Shown: piece by piece, positions 1 through 5,800 of the stretch
How positions within the stretch are numbered: position 1 is the first letter of the stretch
Layout of the letters: every line of letters starts with the position of its first letter
Assembly (NCBI GenBank): GCA_045124505.1
Contig: JBGVLZ010000093.1
Span: 1 to 5,800, forward strand
Length of the DNA stretch: 5,800 nt
Direction of reading: 5' to 3'
From: RGIG7213 sp045124505
GTDB taxonomy: Bacteria > Bacillota > Clostridia > Oscillospirales > CAG-272
Translations under genes and position numbers: made by a program
The notes under the pieces: model-generated
The model's input: only the letters and a program-made list of their open reading frames with translations
Told to the model about the DNA's origin: nothing
Databases searched by the model: none

Positions 1-303
1 AGACTGTTTAAACATGCTTTGCAGTTTGTTAAAGGCAAGATCGTCAGTTATGCAAACAGGCGTTTTAGTAAAGGTGATATTTACGAAAAGCTGGGTTTTG
101 TATTACAGGGTGAAACAAAACCTAATTATTATTACACAAAAACAAGAAAGCTGTATTCCCGAATCCGGTTTCAAAAACACAAGTTACAAACATTGTTGCC
201 GAATTTTGATCCGAAATTGTCCGAATATGAAAACATGCTGAACAACGGTTATGATCGTATATACGATTGCGGTAATCTGATATACACATTTACGAACGAA
301 TGA
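1..303 (+). CDS. Homing-endonuclease-type protein, C-terminal part (5' end outside window)
   Basis: The frame is open from the first base to the TGA at 301-303, giving 100 residues of a protein whose start lies upstream. Visible motifs are SYANRRFSKGDIYEKLGF (residues 16-33), then GETKPNYYY (37-45), and near the end GYDRIYDCGN (83-92). From memory, this pattern (SYADxRWSxGxLYxxLGF, then PNYYY, then GYxRIxDCGN) is a recurrent C-terminal domain in phage-encoded, often free-standing, homing endonucleases and related nucleases. The nuclease catalytic part, if present, would be upstream and is not seen, so enzymatic activity cannot be judged. A TTG at 19 could be called as a start, but the conserved motif reads on smoothly from the residues before it (LFKHALQFVKGKIVSYAN), so I treat the gene as truncated by the window edge. 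It is followed by a terminator and appears separate from the tail operon. The domain assignment rests on remembered motifs, not a search. Confidence 0.7.
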   Translation, partial: RLFKHALQFVKGKIVSYANRRFSKGDIYEKLGFVLQGETKPNYYYTKTRKLYSRIRFQKHKLQTLLPNFDPKLSEYENMLNNGYDRIYDCGNLIYTFTNE

Positions 304-322
304 ACAAATCCGAGTTATATAT

Positions 323-352
323 AGCGGGGAACTTTCCCCGCTTTTTATTTTT
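323..352 (+). terminator. Intrinsic terminator after the endonuclease-like gene
   Basis: An 8-bp GC-rich stem is formed by AGCGGGGA (323-330) and TCCCCGCT (335-342) around the loop ACTT. It is followed by a T-rich tract, TTTTTATTTTT, at 342-352. It lies 20 bases after the TGA at 301-303. The reverse strand has no T-run after the stem, so it should act only on + strand transcripts. It insulates the upstream gene from the promoter that follows. Confidence 0.9.
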
Positions 353-354
353 CG

Positions 355-381
355 TTGCAAAATTTTTATTTGTGTTATAAT
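355..381 (+). promoter_or_regulatory. Extended -10 sigma-70/sigma-A-type promoter
   Basis: A perfect -10 hexamer, TATAAT (376-381), is preceded by TGTG at 371-374 and one spacer base. This matches the TRTGn extended -10 element. The best -35 candidate is TTGCAA (355-360; 4 of 6 matches to TTGACA) with a short 15-base spacer, so the extended -10 probably does most of the work. Transcription would start near 387-389, leaving about 40 bases of leader before the ATG at 429. The site sits directly after a terminator and before the first tail gene. A housekeeping-type promoter suggests that host RNA polymerase can start this unit. An AAAGGA ribosome-binding site at 416-421 lies 7 bases before the ATG. 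Confidence 0.75.
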
Positions 382-428
382 AACTTTGAATTTAACCCCT
401 TCAATTTTGTAAAATAAAGGACTAGAAA

Positions 429-926
429 ATGGGTGGACTTTTAAGCAAGTACAAAACAAACAAGAACAAGGAAGCCGGTGGTGTTTGGGTAACTTTTGAT
501 TCTGTTGTTAATGATGATGGCACAAAACCTTCTTTTAAGGTTAAGCGTATTACCGTTTATGAACGTGCTTATCAGGCACAGATTACCCCGATTCTTGCAC
601 AGCTTAACAAACTTAGCAAGGCTGAAAACCCTGACGCTCTTGAATTTGTGGAAGTCAACAAGAGACTGTTTAAGGCTTATATCAATAACTTTCTTGTTGA
701 CTGGAAAAACGTGAAGGAACCCGCTGAAACCGATCCTGAAACTGGCGGTTATATTTGTGATGATGATGGTGTTCCTGTATGCAAAGAAATTCCGTTCACA
801 AAAGCAAATGCGGAAGAACTGCTATGTGATCCTGATCTGATTGAGGTGTCTCAATGGCTGATGAAACAGAGTTCAGACGTGAGCAACTTCCTGATCGGTA
901 CTCGTGAGACTGACTTAAAAAACTGA
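429..926 (+). CDS. Tail assembly chaperone, short form (lambda gpG-like role)
   Basis: This is a 165-residue protein with a good ribosome-binding site (AAAGGA, 7-base spacing). I see the layout usual for tail assembly chaperones. The N-terminus is short and Lys/Asn-rich. It is followed by a beta-like segment, GVWVTFDSVV (from residue 18), a helical middle, DWKNV (91-95), an acidic linker with two cysteines (C110, C118), and then PFTKANAEELL (122-132) leading to a helix with NFL (153-155). The 'WKNV ... PFTxxNAxxLL ... D ... NFL' pattern resembles chaperones encoded just before tape measure genes in many siphophages. Known role of the family: cytoplasmic chaperone that binds the tape measure protein and recruits tail-tube subunits; it is absent from the finished tail. 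The frame ends with two adjacent stops (TGA TAG, 924-929) right after a -1 slippery heptamer. Position, length and the recoding signal make the role fairly secure, though sequence similarity was not tested. Confidence 0.82.
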   Translation: MGGLLSKYKTNKNKEAGGVWVTFDSVVNDDGTKPSFKVKRITVYERAYQAQITPILAQLNKLSKAENPDALEFVEVNKRLFKAYINNFLVDWKNVKEPAETDPETGGYICDDDGVPVCKEIPFTKANAEELLCDPDLIEVSQWLMKQSSDVSNFLIGTRETDLKN

Positions 927-1312
927 TAGAGTTTTTTGATTTCTGTTACGATAGCGGTTCGCAAAAAAGACAAGACCTAATAAGAGCCGTGAATATGGCA
1001 AAAAGGTTTGGAAGAAAGGTTAGCGAGAAAATACAAAAAGAACTCAGTAAACCTGTACCGGAATTGCCACGGCATTTATTTTTCCATTTTCAGGCTTTTA
1101 AAGATCTTGCTAGGGATCGTAACAGCGGGTTTAGCCCGACTGCAATACCGTTCACGAGTATTTTAAAATATTCAGAAAGGTATCGTTGCGATCCCGAAAC
1201 CGAGGACGATTTAATCTATTTTGTTACGGGACTTGACGATCACTATCTTTCACGGGTTCGGGAAGAAAGTAAAAAAGAACGTGAGAAAGCGGAAAGCAAA
1301 AAACGCAGATAA
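429..1312 (+). CDS. Tail assembly chaperone, -1 frameshift fusion (lambda gpGT-like)
   Basis: Predicted product of join(429..923, 923..1312): 165 residues of the short form plus 129 from the -1 frame, 294 in total. After the slip at A AAA AAC (917-923), reading resumes at CTG 923-925 as LIEFFDFCYDSGSQKRQDLI and continues without a stop to TAA 1310-1312. The extension is Lys/Arg-rich. It carries an aromatic stretch (LPRHLFFHFQAF), then IPFTSILKYSERYR, and ends in a highly charged tail (KKEREKAESKKRR). In lambda, the T extension of gpGT contacts tail-tube protein while the G part binds the tape measure; the same division of labour is inferred here. Read separately, the downstream frame could begin only at GTG 989 or ATG 995, with a poor AAGAG-like ribosome-binding site. 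The whole interval 927-988 is open in the -1 frame, which favours the fusion. A terminator-like hairpin overlaps the stop codon. Confidence 0.82.
917..923 (+). promoter_or_regulatory. -1 ribosomal frameshift slippery heptamer A AAA AAC
   Basis: In the chaperone frame the codons are TTA AAA AAC TGA, so A AAA AAC fits the X XXY YYZ rule exactly. After a -1 tandem slip, both tRNAs re-pair on AAA AAA and the next codon is CTG at 923. The zero-frame TGA (924-926) comes immediately afterwards, followed by TAG (927-929). A AAA AAC is a known slippery sequence, used for example by some phage tail genes and insertion elements. I see no clear Shine-Dalgarno-like stimulator in the 8-14 bases upstream. 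Confidence 0.88.
932..990 (+). promoter_or_regulatory. Possible H-type pseudoknot downstream of the slippery site
   Basis: Stem 1 pairs TTTTTTG (932-938) with CAAAAAA (962-968), starting 8 bases after the heptamer, which is within the usual spacing for a -1 stimulator. The bases between contain GCGGTTC (954-960), which can pair with GAGCCGT (984-990; 7 bp including two G-U pairs) to make stem 2. This is a topologically valid H-type pseudoknot with loops of 15, 1 and 15 bases. Stem 1 is nearly all A-U and therefore weak, and the pairing was found by eye without energy calculation. Chance pairing is quite possible. Confidence 0.35.
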
Positions 1313-1339
1313 GAGGATCGCAAGATCCTCTTTTTATTT
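1311..1339 (+). terminator. Internal terminator-like hairpin overlapping the fusion-gene stop
   Basis: A perfect 9-bp stem, AAGAGGATC (1311-1319) with GATCCTCTT (1324-1332), closes on a GCAA loop of the GNRA type. A T-run follows from 1331 (TTTTTATTT). The first two stem bases are the last two of the TAA stop (1310-1312). This has all the features of an intrinsic terminator, yet the next gene's ribosome-binding site begins at 1342 and no promoter is evident between them. It may be leaky, bypassed by phage antitermination, or an RNA processing or stability element. Confidence 0.8.
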
Positions 1340-1341
1340 GT

Positions 1342-1345
1342 GAGG
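1342..1345 (+). promoter_or_regulatory. Ribosome-binding site fixing the start of the 1351 gene at ATG
   Basis: GAGG at 1342-1345 lies 5 bases before ATG 1351. The in-frame GTG at 1345 overlaps this motif, so it is unlikely to be a start codon. This supports beginning the gene at 1351. The site lies just past the T-run of the preceding hairpin and is not sequestered by its stem. Confidence 0.75.
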
Positions 1346-1350
1346 TGTAT

Positions 1351-2088
1351 ATGGCTCAGACTAATGACGGTATTTTGTATGCAATTCGTTTTCGGGAAAC
1401 GGGTGAGGAAAAGGTTGCAAGACAGTTGGCAAGACTGGATCAGGCGTTAAACCTGTTACGGGGTGGAACTGCTAAAGGCTATTACAATTCTAGTGTATTT
1501 AGCAAAAAATGGAAAGACAGACTTCATGGCAAGGGTAGTGGGAATTTTAGAAAACAAATACGTAAACTGATGTTAGATGTGGCGGTGGATATTTGTGTTG
1601 ATTTGATAACAATGTCAAAAGGCACAACTGGTAATGCGGCATTTTCATGGCAAGTGAGTTTAGTGTATTCTAATATTGTTTCCGGTGTGAAACATGATGG
1701 CTATACCACAAGAACGAATACAGGATTATTTTATAAGCGGCCTAAACTGTACCTCAATCATTTAAGAGAAGATAGCAGAAACAGTGGTGAGTACAACAGA
1801 TTAAAATCTCAGGCAATTTCACGAGAAAATCAGAAACGAAGTGACGCAGATTTGCAACCATTAGCCAAAAACGGCTATACTATTTATATTAGCAATTATG
1901 CTTTTATCGCCCCTGAAGGTGTAACGGTACGTAATTTTGTATTCTCAGGCTATTATGCACGTATGCTGTTTAACACACCCAGTTTAGGTAAATATGGCGT
2001 TCATGATTTATCTTCTGCACAGATGGACGAATATGTTCAGAAACGTTACAAAGAATTGTTCAATGCCGGATTAAAAAGGATTAAATAA
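1351..2088 (+). CDS. Uncharacterised phage structural-module protein, possible tail completion/neck protein
   Basis: This 245-residue soluble protein has no signal peptide or membrane segment. I do not recognise the family with confidence. Visible features are a basic, helical N-terminal third (EEKVARQLARLDQALNLL), a segment TTGNAAFSWQVSL (from residue 92), and a later beta-rich stretch, GYTIYISNYAFIAPEG (175-190), followed by NFVFSGYYARMLFNTP. A 'TG..a.W.vs' motif followed later by 'Y(I/V)SN..YA...EG' is loosely reminiscent of HK97 gp10 / lambda gpZ-type tail-completion proteins, which typically carry a TG...W motif and a later N..YA...E(Y)G motif. The match is imperfect and the fold is only a suggestion. 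Position is odd for that role: those genes usually lie before the major tail protein, not between chaperone and tape measure. It follows the terminator-like hairpin and ends 12 bases before the tape measure start, so the two are probably co-translated from one message. A tape-measure- or chaperone-associated accessory role is the main alternative. Confidence 0.9.
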   Translation: MAQTNDGILYAIRFRETGEEKVARQLARLDQALNLLRGGTAKGYYNSSVFSKKWKDRLHGKGSGNFRKQIRKLMLDVAVDICVDLITMSKGTTGNAAFSWQVSLVYSNIVSGVKHDGYTTRTNTGLFYKRPKLYLNHLREDSRNSGEYNRLKSQAISRENQKRSDADLQPLAKNGYTIYISNYAFIAPEGVTVRNFVFSGYYARMLFNTPSLGKYGVHDLSSAQMDEYVQKRYKELFNAGLKRIK

Positions 2089-2100
2089 CGAGGTAATATT

Positions 2101-5100
2101 ATGGCCGAACAGACAATGGATTACGATCTTAAATTTGACGCTAACACTCAAAATGCGATAAAAAAGATCGATAAATTATCTCAAAAAACTCATGATCTTA
2201 CTGACAATGAACATATTGTCAAATTCGGTGCAAATATTGACATAAGTAATCAGGCTATTCAAAAAGTATCTGCCAAAATACAGCAAGCACTTAAAAAGAC
2301 CAGTGTTGCTCCTGAAATTACCTTTGACAGAATTAAACTTGATGAAGAAAAAATCAAGAATAGTTTTGCGTCCCTCAGAAGGCAGATTCAGGCCGCTATT
2401 AAAAATCAGTTTTCTAAAATACCTCCGATTGATCTCACCGTAAATGTAAGTGATTCCTTTAAAAATTTAAGCAAGGTAGCAAGTGGATTAACTCAGATTT
2501 CTAATGCCGCAAAAGGTTTAAGTCAGACAAATATTGACAAAATCAAGGATCTACTTTCCGCTATGAACGGGTTTAATTTCAAAGTTCCCAAAATCGGTAA
2601 TATTGACTCGTTTTGTGATGCGGTAACTAAACTTACTCAGTTAGACGGACGTATTAACGGCGTGTCTTATCAGAAATGGATGGACTTTGCTCATGCGTTA
2701 GAAACTGTTGGCAATGCTGTAAAAAAGCTACCTAAGTCTTTTGGTTCGCTTGATAAACTGGGATCTTCGCTCAGTTCTCTGTTATGGTCGGTGAACGGCA
2801 CTGATCCTTCAAAATTAAAAGATATAGCTACAAATATTGGAACGTTGACCACCGAGCTTGGAAAACTCGATGTTTCCAAAATAAAAGGTGTAAGTGATGA
2901 ACTGAGAAAATTTAAAACCGCTCTCACCGGATTTGAAAAAATTCAAAAAATAGATTGGAAACCTGTTGTTAAAAGTTTAGACGATTTTAAATTAGCTATT
3001 AAAGGAATTGATCAGTTTATCGTTCCGCTGATCCCCGGTATTAACCGTCTTTCCTCTGCTTTGGAACGGCTGAAAAAAGCCCTGACCAATATCGGCTCCG
3101 TTACAAGAGGATTCGGATCGTTTATTACTCAGCTTGACAAACTTTCCAAATTACAGATCACAAATTCAATGGTCTCAAACTTCCGGCAGTTGTTTGACGC
3201 TTTTGCAAAAGGCTTATCAAGACTTACCAACTTACAACAGCTTATTCGGGATTTGAGCACTCTTATTCCCGCTATTATGCGGCTTGCAAGTTATCTCAGA
3301 CAATGCAACAGTGCTATTAACGGACTTAATCGTGCCACTGGTGCGGGACGCCGTGGCTTGGGTGATTTGGGTAACGCCGCAAGACATGCGAGCGAAAGTT
3401 TTAACTTTCTTACAAGATCCATGCAAAGTACAATCTCGGATATTAGACGTGTGGCCGCAATGGTGTATGTGATCCAGAACACAATTCAGGGCGTAAAGGG
3501 CATGGCAGAACAGCTTGACCGTCTGAACGTGGTCAAGAACAAAATTCGAGGACTTTACGAAAGCGAAGAAAAAGCGGTTGAAGTTACGGATATGATATAC
3601 CGTTCTGCACAGGACGCAAGAACGAGTATGGACGCATTTTCCACAACATTCCTGAAGGTGCAGTTGGCTACCGAAAAATACGGCTTTACTGCACAGGAAG
3701 CCGTGGATATGACTAACACTCTTGCAAAGGCTTTGACAATCGGTGGTGCAACCGCAAGTGAAACAGCGTCCGTAATGTTGCAGATGTCTCAGGCTTTGTC
3801 AAAGGGTAAGTTGGACGGTGATGAATTTAGATCCGTAATGGAAAACTCACCTGTACTCATGAGAGCCTTAGCACGAGAGGCTGGAAAAGCTATGGGTGTT
3901 GTCGGTGCAGGACAGAAAGAGTTAATGCAATGGTCAAGAACCGGAAAACTGACTATTGATATTCTGCTGAACGCTTTAAAGAACATGAAAGGCGAAATGG
4001 ATCGCAAGTTCAATGGCACAACCGAAACTATTACTCAGGCTTTTGCAAAACTTGATAACGCATGGGAAAGGTTTATCGGCACTTTTGCTGAAGAAGGGGC
4101 ATTGGAAAATATCAGAGATATTATCGGTTCTGTTGCCGCAATGATGGAAAAATGGGGACGGGGTATTATCAATGTCAGTGGTAAAATGGCGTTAATCACC
4201 GCCGGTATTATTGCTTATCGTGCGGCCATGCACACAACTCTTGCCCTGCAAACAAGCCTTACCGCCGCACGTTCACGCTATGTTTCTGTTATGACCGGAG
4301 AACTTGCCGTTCAGCAACAGATAGCCGCATCAGAACAGCGAATGAATGCCGCTATGACACAGGCAAACTCGATCATGAACAAACAGGCTATTGTCGAAGC
4401 AAGACTGACAAAACTTGAAGCCGATCGGGTTTTGGTGCAACAGGCGTTGACAAAAGCAATAGCGGCTAATGACTATGCCGCATATCGCAGATTAGCACAG
4501 ATTCAAAGAGAAATAGCGGCTGAAAAACAAAGAGTTCTCGCTATACAACAAACCGCCGCCGCTATAAACGGCCAGACTGCGGCTATTAATGCGTCTAAAA
4601 TGGCGGTAATAGGTGCGGTGAGTGCGGTGGGTAAATTGACGGCGGTTATTGGCGGTCTGATGATTCTGAATGAAATCCTGAACCTGTGGACAAGATGGAC
4701 GGAGGTATCCGAACAAACCGAACGGGCGATTAAGGGTAATGCTGACGCTATTGCAAAATTCGGCAAAGGCGGTGAACTCGAAGGCTGGCGGGATTTTTAT
4801 GAAATTCTGAAAGGCATTTCCGGTATTGATTTTGGTAATCTGAAAGATATTGATGAAGGTGCGGCGGCTTATGTGAAATTCAAAGCCGGGTTGATTGATA
4901 AAGAGGAATACGAAAAACTGACAAAGAAAAAAGACGAGGGTGTACGGGACAGAGTAAAAGAGGGGTATGAGTCCATTTCTTCTTATTTGCCTGTATCGAT
5001 TACAGCGGTTAATAAAGTATCGGAAATGTTTGGTTTTTCGCCTTTTACATCACCGGTGGCTGATATATCTGAAATGGGGATTGCGGCAAACCGCAGATCT

Positions 5101-5800
5101 GAAACCGTGAAATCCGGAATGGAATTAAAGAAAGCAATTCAGGAGGTATTTAAGAGCCGGGACTTTATAGCCGCAACTTCTCAAAACGCCATTGACGCTT
5201 ATGGTGAAAAAGTATTTGATTCACACGGTTTTGAAGTGTTTAAAACCGATGTTCTGGACACGCTTAAAGATCAGGAAGCGTTTTTGAACGGAGCCGGAAA
5301 AGAATTTTTGTCAAAGATAACCGATACCATGTCAGTCGTTACTCAAAAGGGAACGGGAGCGGGCGTCTTAACAAAAGAGGACAGAGAGGCGTATTCTCTC
5401 ACTACCGGACTTTATGCGACATTACAGGAAAAGATTGCCGCCGGAACTGATACGGCACGGGATTATACGGCAGTAGTTGACGCAATACAACGTCTCGCAA
5501 CCCGGTTTGAGTCTGTTAAATGGGAGAATATCAGCGATTCTTACAAGGATCAGGAAAGTTCTCGCATGGACATAAAACAACTTACAACTTTTAACGAGAC
5601 AATCAAAAAAGCGTCTAAAACCATGTTGGAACTCGGTATGAGTTATGACAAGATGCAATATGAGATTTCCGGGCTGATAGAGCAAGCCAATCACCTTGCA
5701 GAAGTCAATAAAACCTCGTGGACTGATGAACTGCCGAAATTGTTGCCGGAACTGACAGCGGATCTTACCGGCAAGGACAGTGGGCTTGCAGAAATTACAA
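2101..5800 (+). CDS. Tail tape measure protein (3' end outside window)
   Basis: I translated this frame from ATG 2101 to the window edge: 1233 codons with no stop. GAGGT at 2090-2094, 6 bases upstream, fixes the start. Roughly residues 1-440 are helical with recurrent Leu-spaced segments. Residues about 460-640 match the tape measure N-terminal domain pattern (TIGR02675 type, from memory): QALSKGKLDGDEFRSVMENS (564-583), LMRALAREAG, then TGKLTIDILLNALKN (614 onward). Two hydrophobic stretches (about 696-708 and 834-857, the latter rich in Gly/Ala/Val) flank an Ala/Gln-rich predicted coiled coil (about 715-825). The C-terminal part so far is mixed helical and charged. Family role: the protein fills the tail tube, sets its length in proportion to its own, and is ejected ahead of the DNA. 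Hydrophobic segments in such proteins are thought to help DNA cross the host membrane. At about 1.5 angstroms per helical residue, 1233 residues imply a tail of at least about 185 nm; this is a rough inference. Confidence 0.95.
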   Translation, partial: MAEQTMDYDLKFDANTQNAIKKIDKLSQKTHDLTDNEHIVKFGANIDISNQAIQKVSAKIQQALKKTSVAPEITFDRIKLDEEKIKNSFASLRRQIQAAIKNQFSKIPPIDLTVNVSDSFKNLSKVASGLTQISNAAKGLSQTNIDKIKDLLSAMNGFNFKVPKIGNIDSFCDAVTKLTQLDGRINGVSYQKWMDFAHALETVGNAVKKLPKSFGSLDKLGSSLSSLLWSVNGTDPSKLKDIATNIGTLTTELGKLDVSKIKGVSDELRKFKTALTGFEKIQKIDWKPVVKSLDDFKLAIKGIDQFIVPLIPGINRLSSALERLKKALTNIGSVTRGFGSFITQLDKLSKLQITNSMVSNFRQLFDAFAKGLSRLTNLQQLIRDLSTLIPAIMRLASYLRQCNSAINGLNRATGAGRRGLGDLGNAARHASESFNFLTRSMQSTISDIRRVAAMVYVIQNTIQGVKGMAEQLDRLNVVKNKIRGLYESEEKAVEVTDMIYRSAQDARTSMDAFSTTFLKVQLATEKYGFTAQEAVDMTNTLAKALTIGGATASETASVMLQMSQALSKGKLDGDEFRSVMENSPVLMRALAREAGKAMGVVGAGQKELMQWSRTGKLTIDILLNALKNMKGEMDRKFNGTTETITQAFAKLDNAWERFIGTFAEEGALENIRDIIGSVAAMMEKWGRGIINVSGKMALITAGIIAYRAAMHTTLALQTSLTAARSRYVSVMTGELAVQQQIAASEQRMNAAMTQANSIMNKQAIVEARLTKLEADRVLVQQALTKAIAANDYAAYRRLAQIQREIAAEKQRVLAIQQTAAAINGQTAAINASKMAVIGAVSAVGKLTAVIGGLMILNEILNLWTRWTEVSEQTERAIKGNADAIAKFGKGGELEGWRDFYEILKGISGIDFGNLKDIDEGAAAYVKFKAGLIDKEEYEKLTKKKDEGVRDRVKEGYESISSYLPVSITAVNKVSEMFGFSPFTSPVADISEMGIAANRRSETVKSGMELKKAIQEVFKSRDFIAATSQNAIDAYGEKVFDSHGFEVFKTDVLDTLKDQEAFLNGAGKEFLSKITDTMSVVTQKGTGAGVLTKEDREAYSLTTGLYATLQEKIAAGTDTARDYTAVVDAIQRLATRFESVKWENISDSYKDQESSRMDIKQLTTFNETIKKASKTMLELGMSYDKMQYEISGLIEQANHLAEVNKTSWTDELPKLLPELTADLTGKDSGLAEIT

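Noticed and set aside
404..415. Small palindrome ATTTT-GT-AAAAT in the chaperone leader
   Set aside because: It is short and consists of low-complexity A/T sequence; it is likely to occur by chance and too weak to call an operator.
184..459. Minus-strand open frame across the terminator-promoter region
   Set aside because: It overlaps a recognisable + strand coding region, the terminator and the promoter. Its translation shows no family pattern and there is no convincing ribosome-binding site. It is a shadow frame, as are the other minus-strand frames inside the tape measure gene.
932..938. The T6 run (and the A6 run at 963-968) as further slippage sites
   Set aside because: Neither has the X XXY YYZ register in the -1 frame being read, and the frame continues correctly through both, so no extra slip is needed.
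989..1312. An independent gene starting at GTG 989 or ATG 995
   Set aside because: The ribosome-binding site is poor, and the frame is open upstream all the way to the slippery heptamer, so it is better read as the -1 extension of the chaperone. Independent initiation as a minor product cannot be excluded.
1345..1350. Start of the 245-residue protein at GTG 1345
   Set aside because: This GTG overlaps the GAGG ribosome-binding site at 1342-1345; the ATG at 1351 has correct spacing.
1..5800. CRISPR arrays, tRNA genes, insertion sequences, defence genes or a novel system
   Set aside because: Reading both strands showed no regularly spaced direct repeats, no cloverleaf-like segments, no transposase motifs and no defence-type motifs. 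The window is explained by one phage tail module plus an endonuclease-like gene fragment.

Overview
This window is part of the tail-morphogenesis module of a long-tailed bacteriophage or prophage (siphovirus- or myovirus-like). All genes lie on the + strand and are tightly packed. By eye the DNA is moderately AT-rich. Ribosome-binding sites are AAAGGA or GAGGT, stops are ordinary TGA and TAA, and nothing suggests an alternative genetic code. The host cannot be named from this sequence. No tRNA, rRNA, CRISPR array, insertion sequence or attachment site is visible.

Layout. Positions 1-303 hold the 3' end of a gene that enters from the left. It encodes a C-terminal domain I associate with phage free-standing homing endonucleases. 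An intrinsic terminator follows at about 323-352, then a near-consensus extended -10 promoter at 371-381, so a new transcription unit begins here. That unit starts with a tail assembly chaperone (429-926). A -1 slippery heptamer, A AAA AAC at 917-923, abuts its TGA stop and joins it to a downstream frame ending at 1312. This is the lambda G / G-T arrangement: a 165-residue short form and a predicted 294-residue frameshift product. A hairpin with a T-run, typical of an intrinsic terminator, overlaps the stop codon of the fusion frame (1311-1339). Next comes a 245-residue protein of uncertain function (1351-2088), with weak hints of a tail-completion or neck protein. The tape measure protein starts at 2101 and is still open at the right edge, after 1233 codons.

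How the genes work together (inference from well-studied phages). The short chaperone and its frameshifted form coat the tape measure protein and help recruit tail-tube subunits. The tape measure then sets tail length and later leaves during DNA ejection. The -1 frameshift sets the ratio of the two chaperones. The internal terminator-like hairpin may lower expression of the two genes after it.

I see no sign of a wholly new system. The observations most worth checking are the recoding site with its possible pseudoknot, the hairpin inside the operon, and the extra gene between the chaperone and the tape measure.
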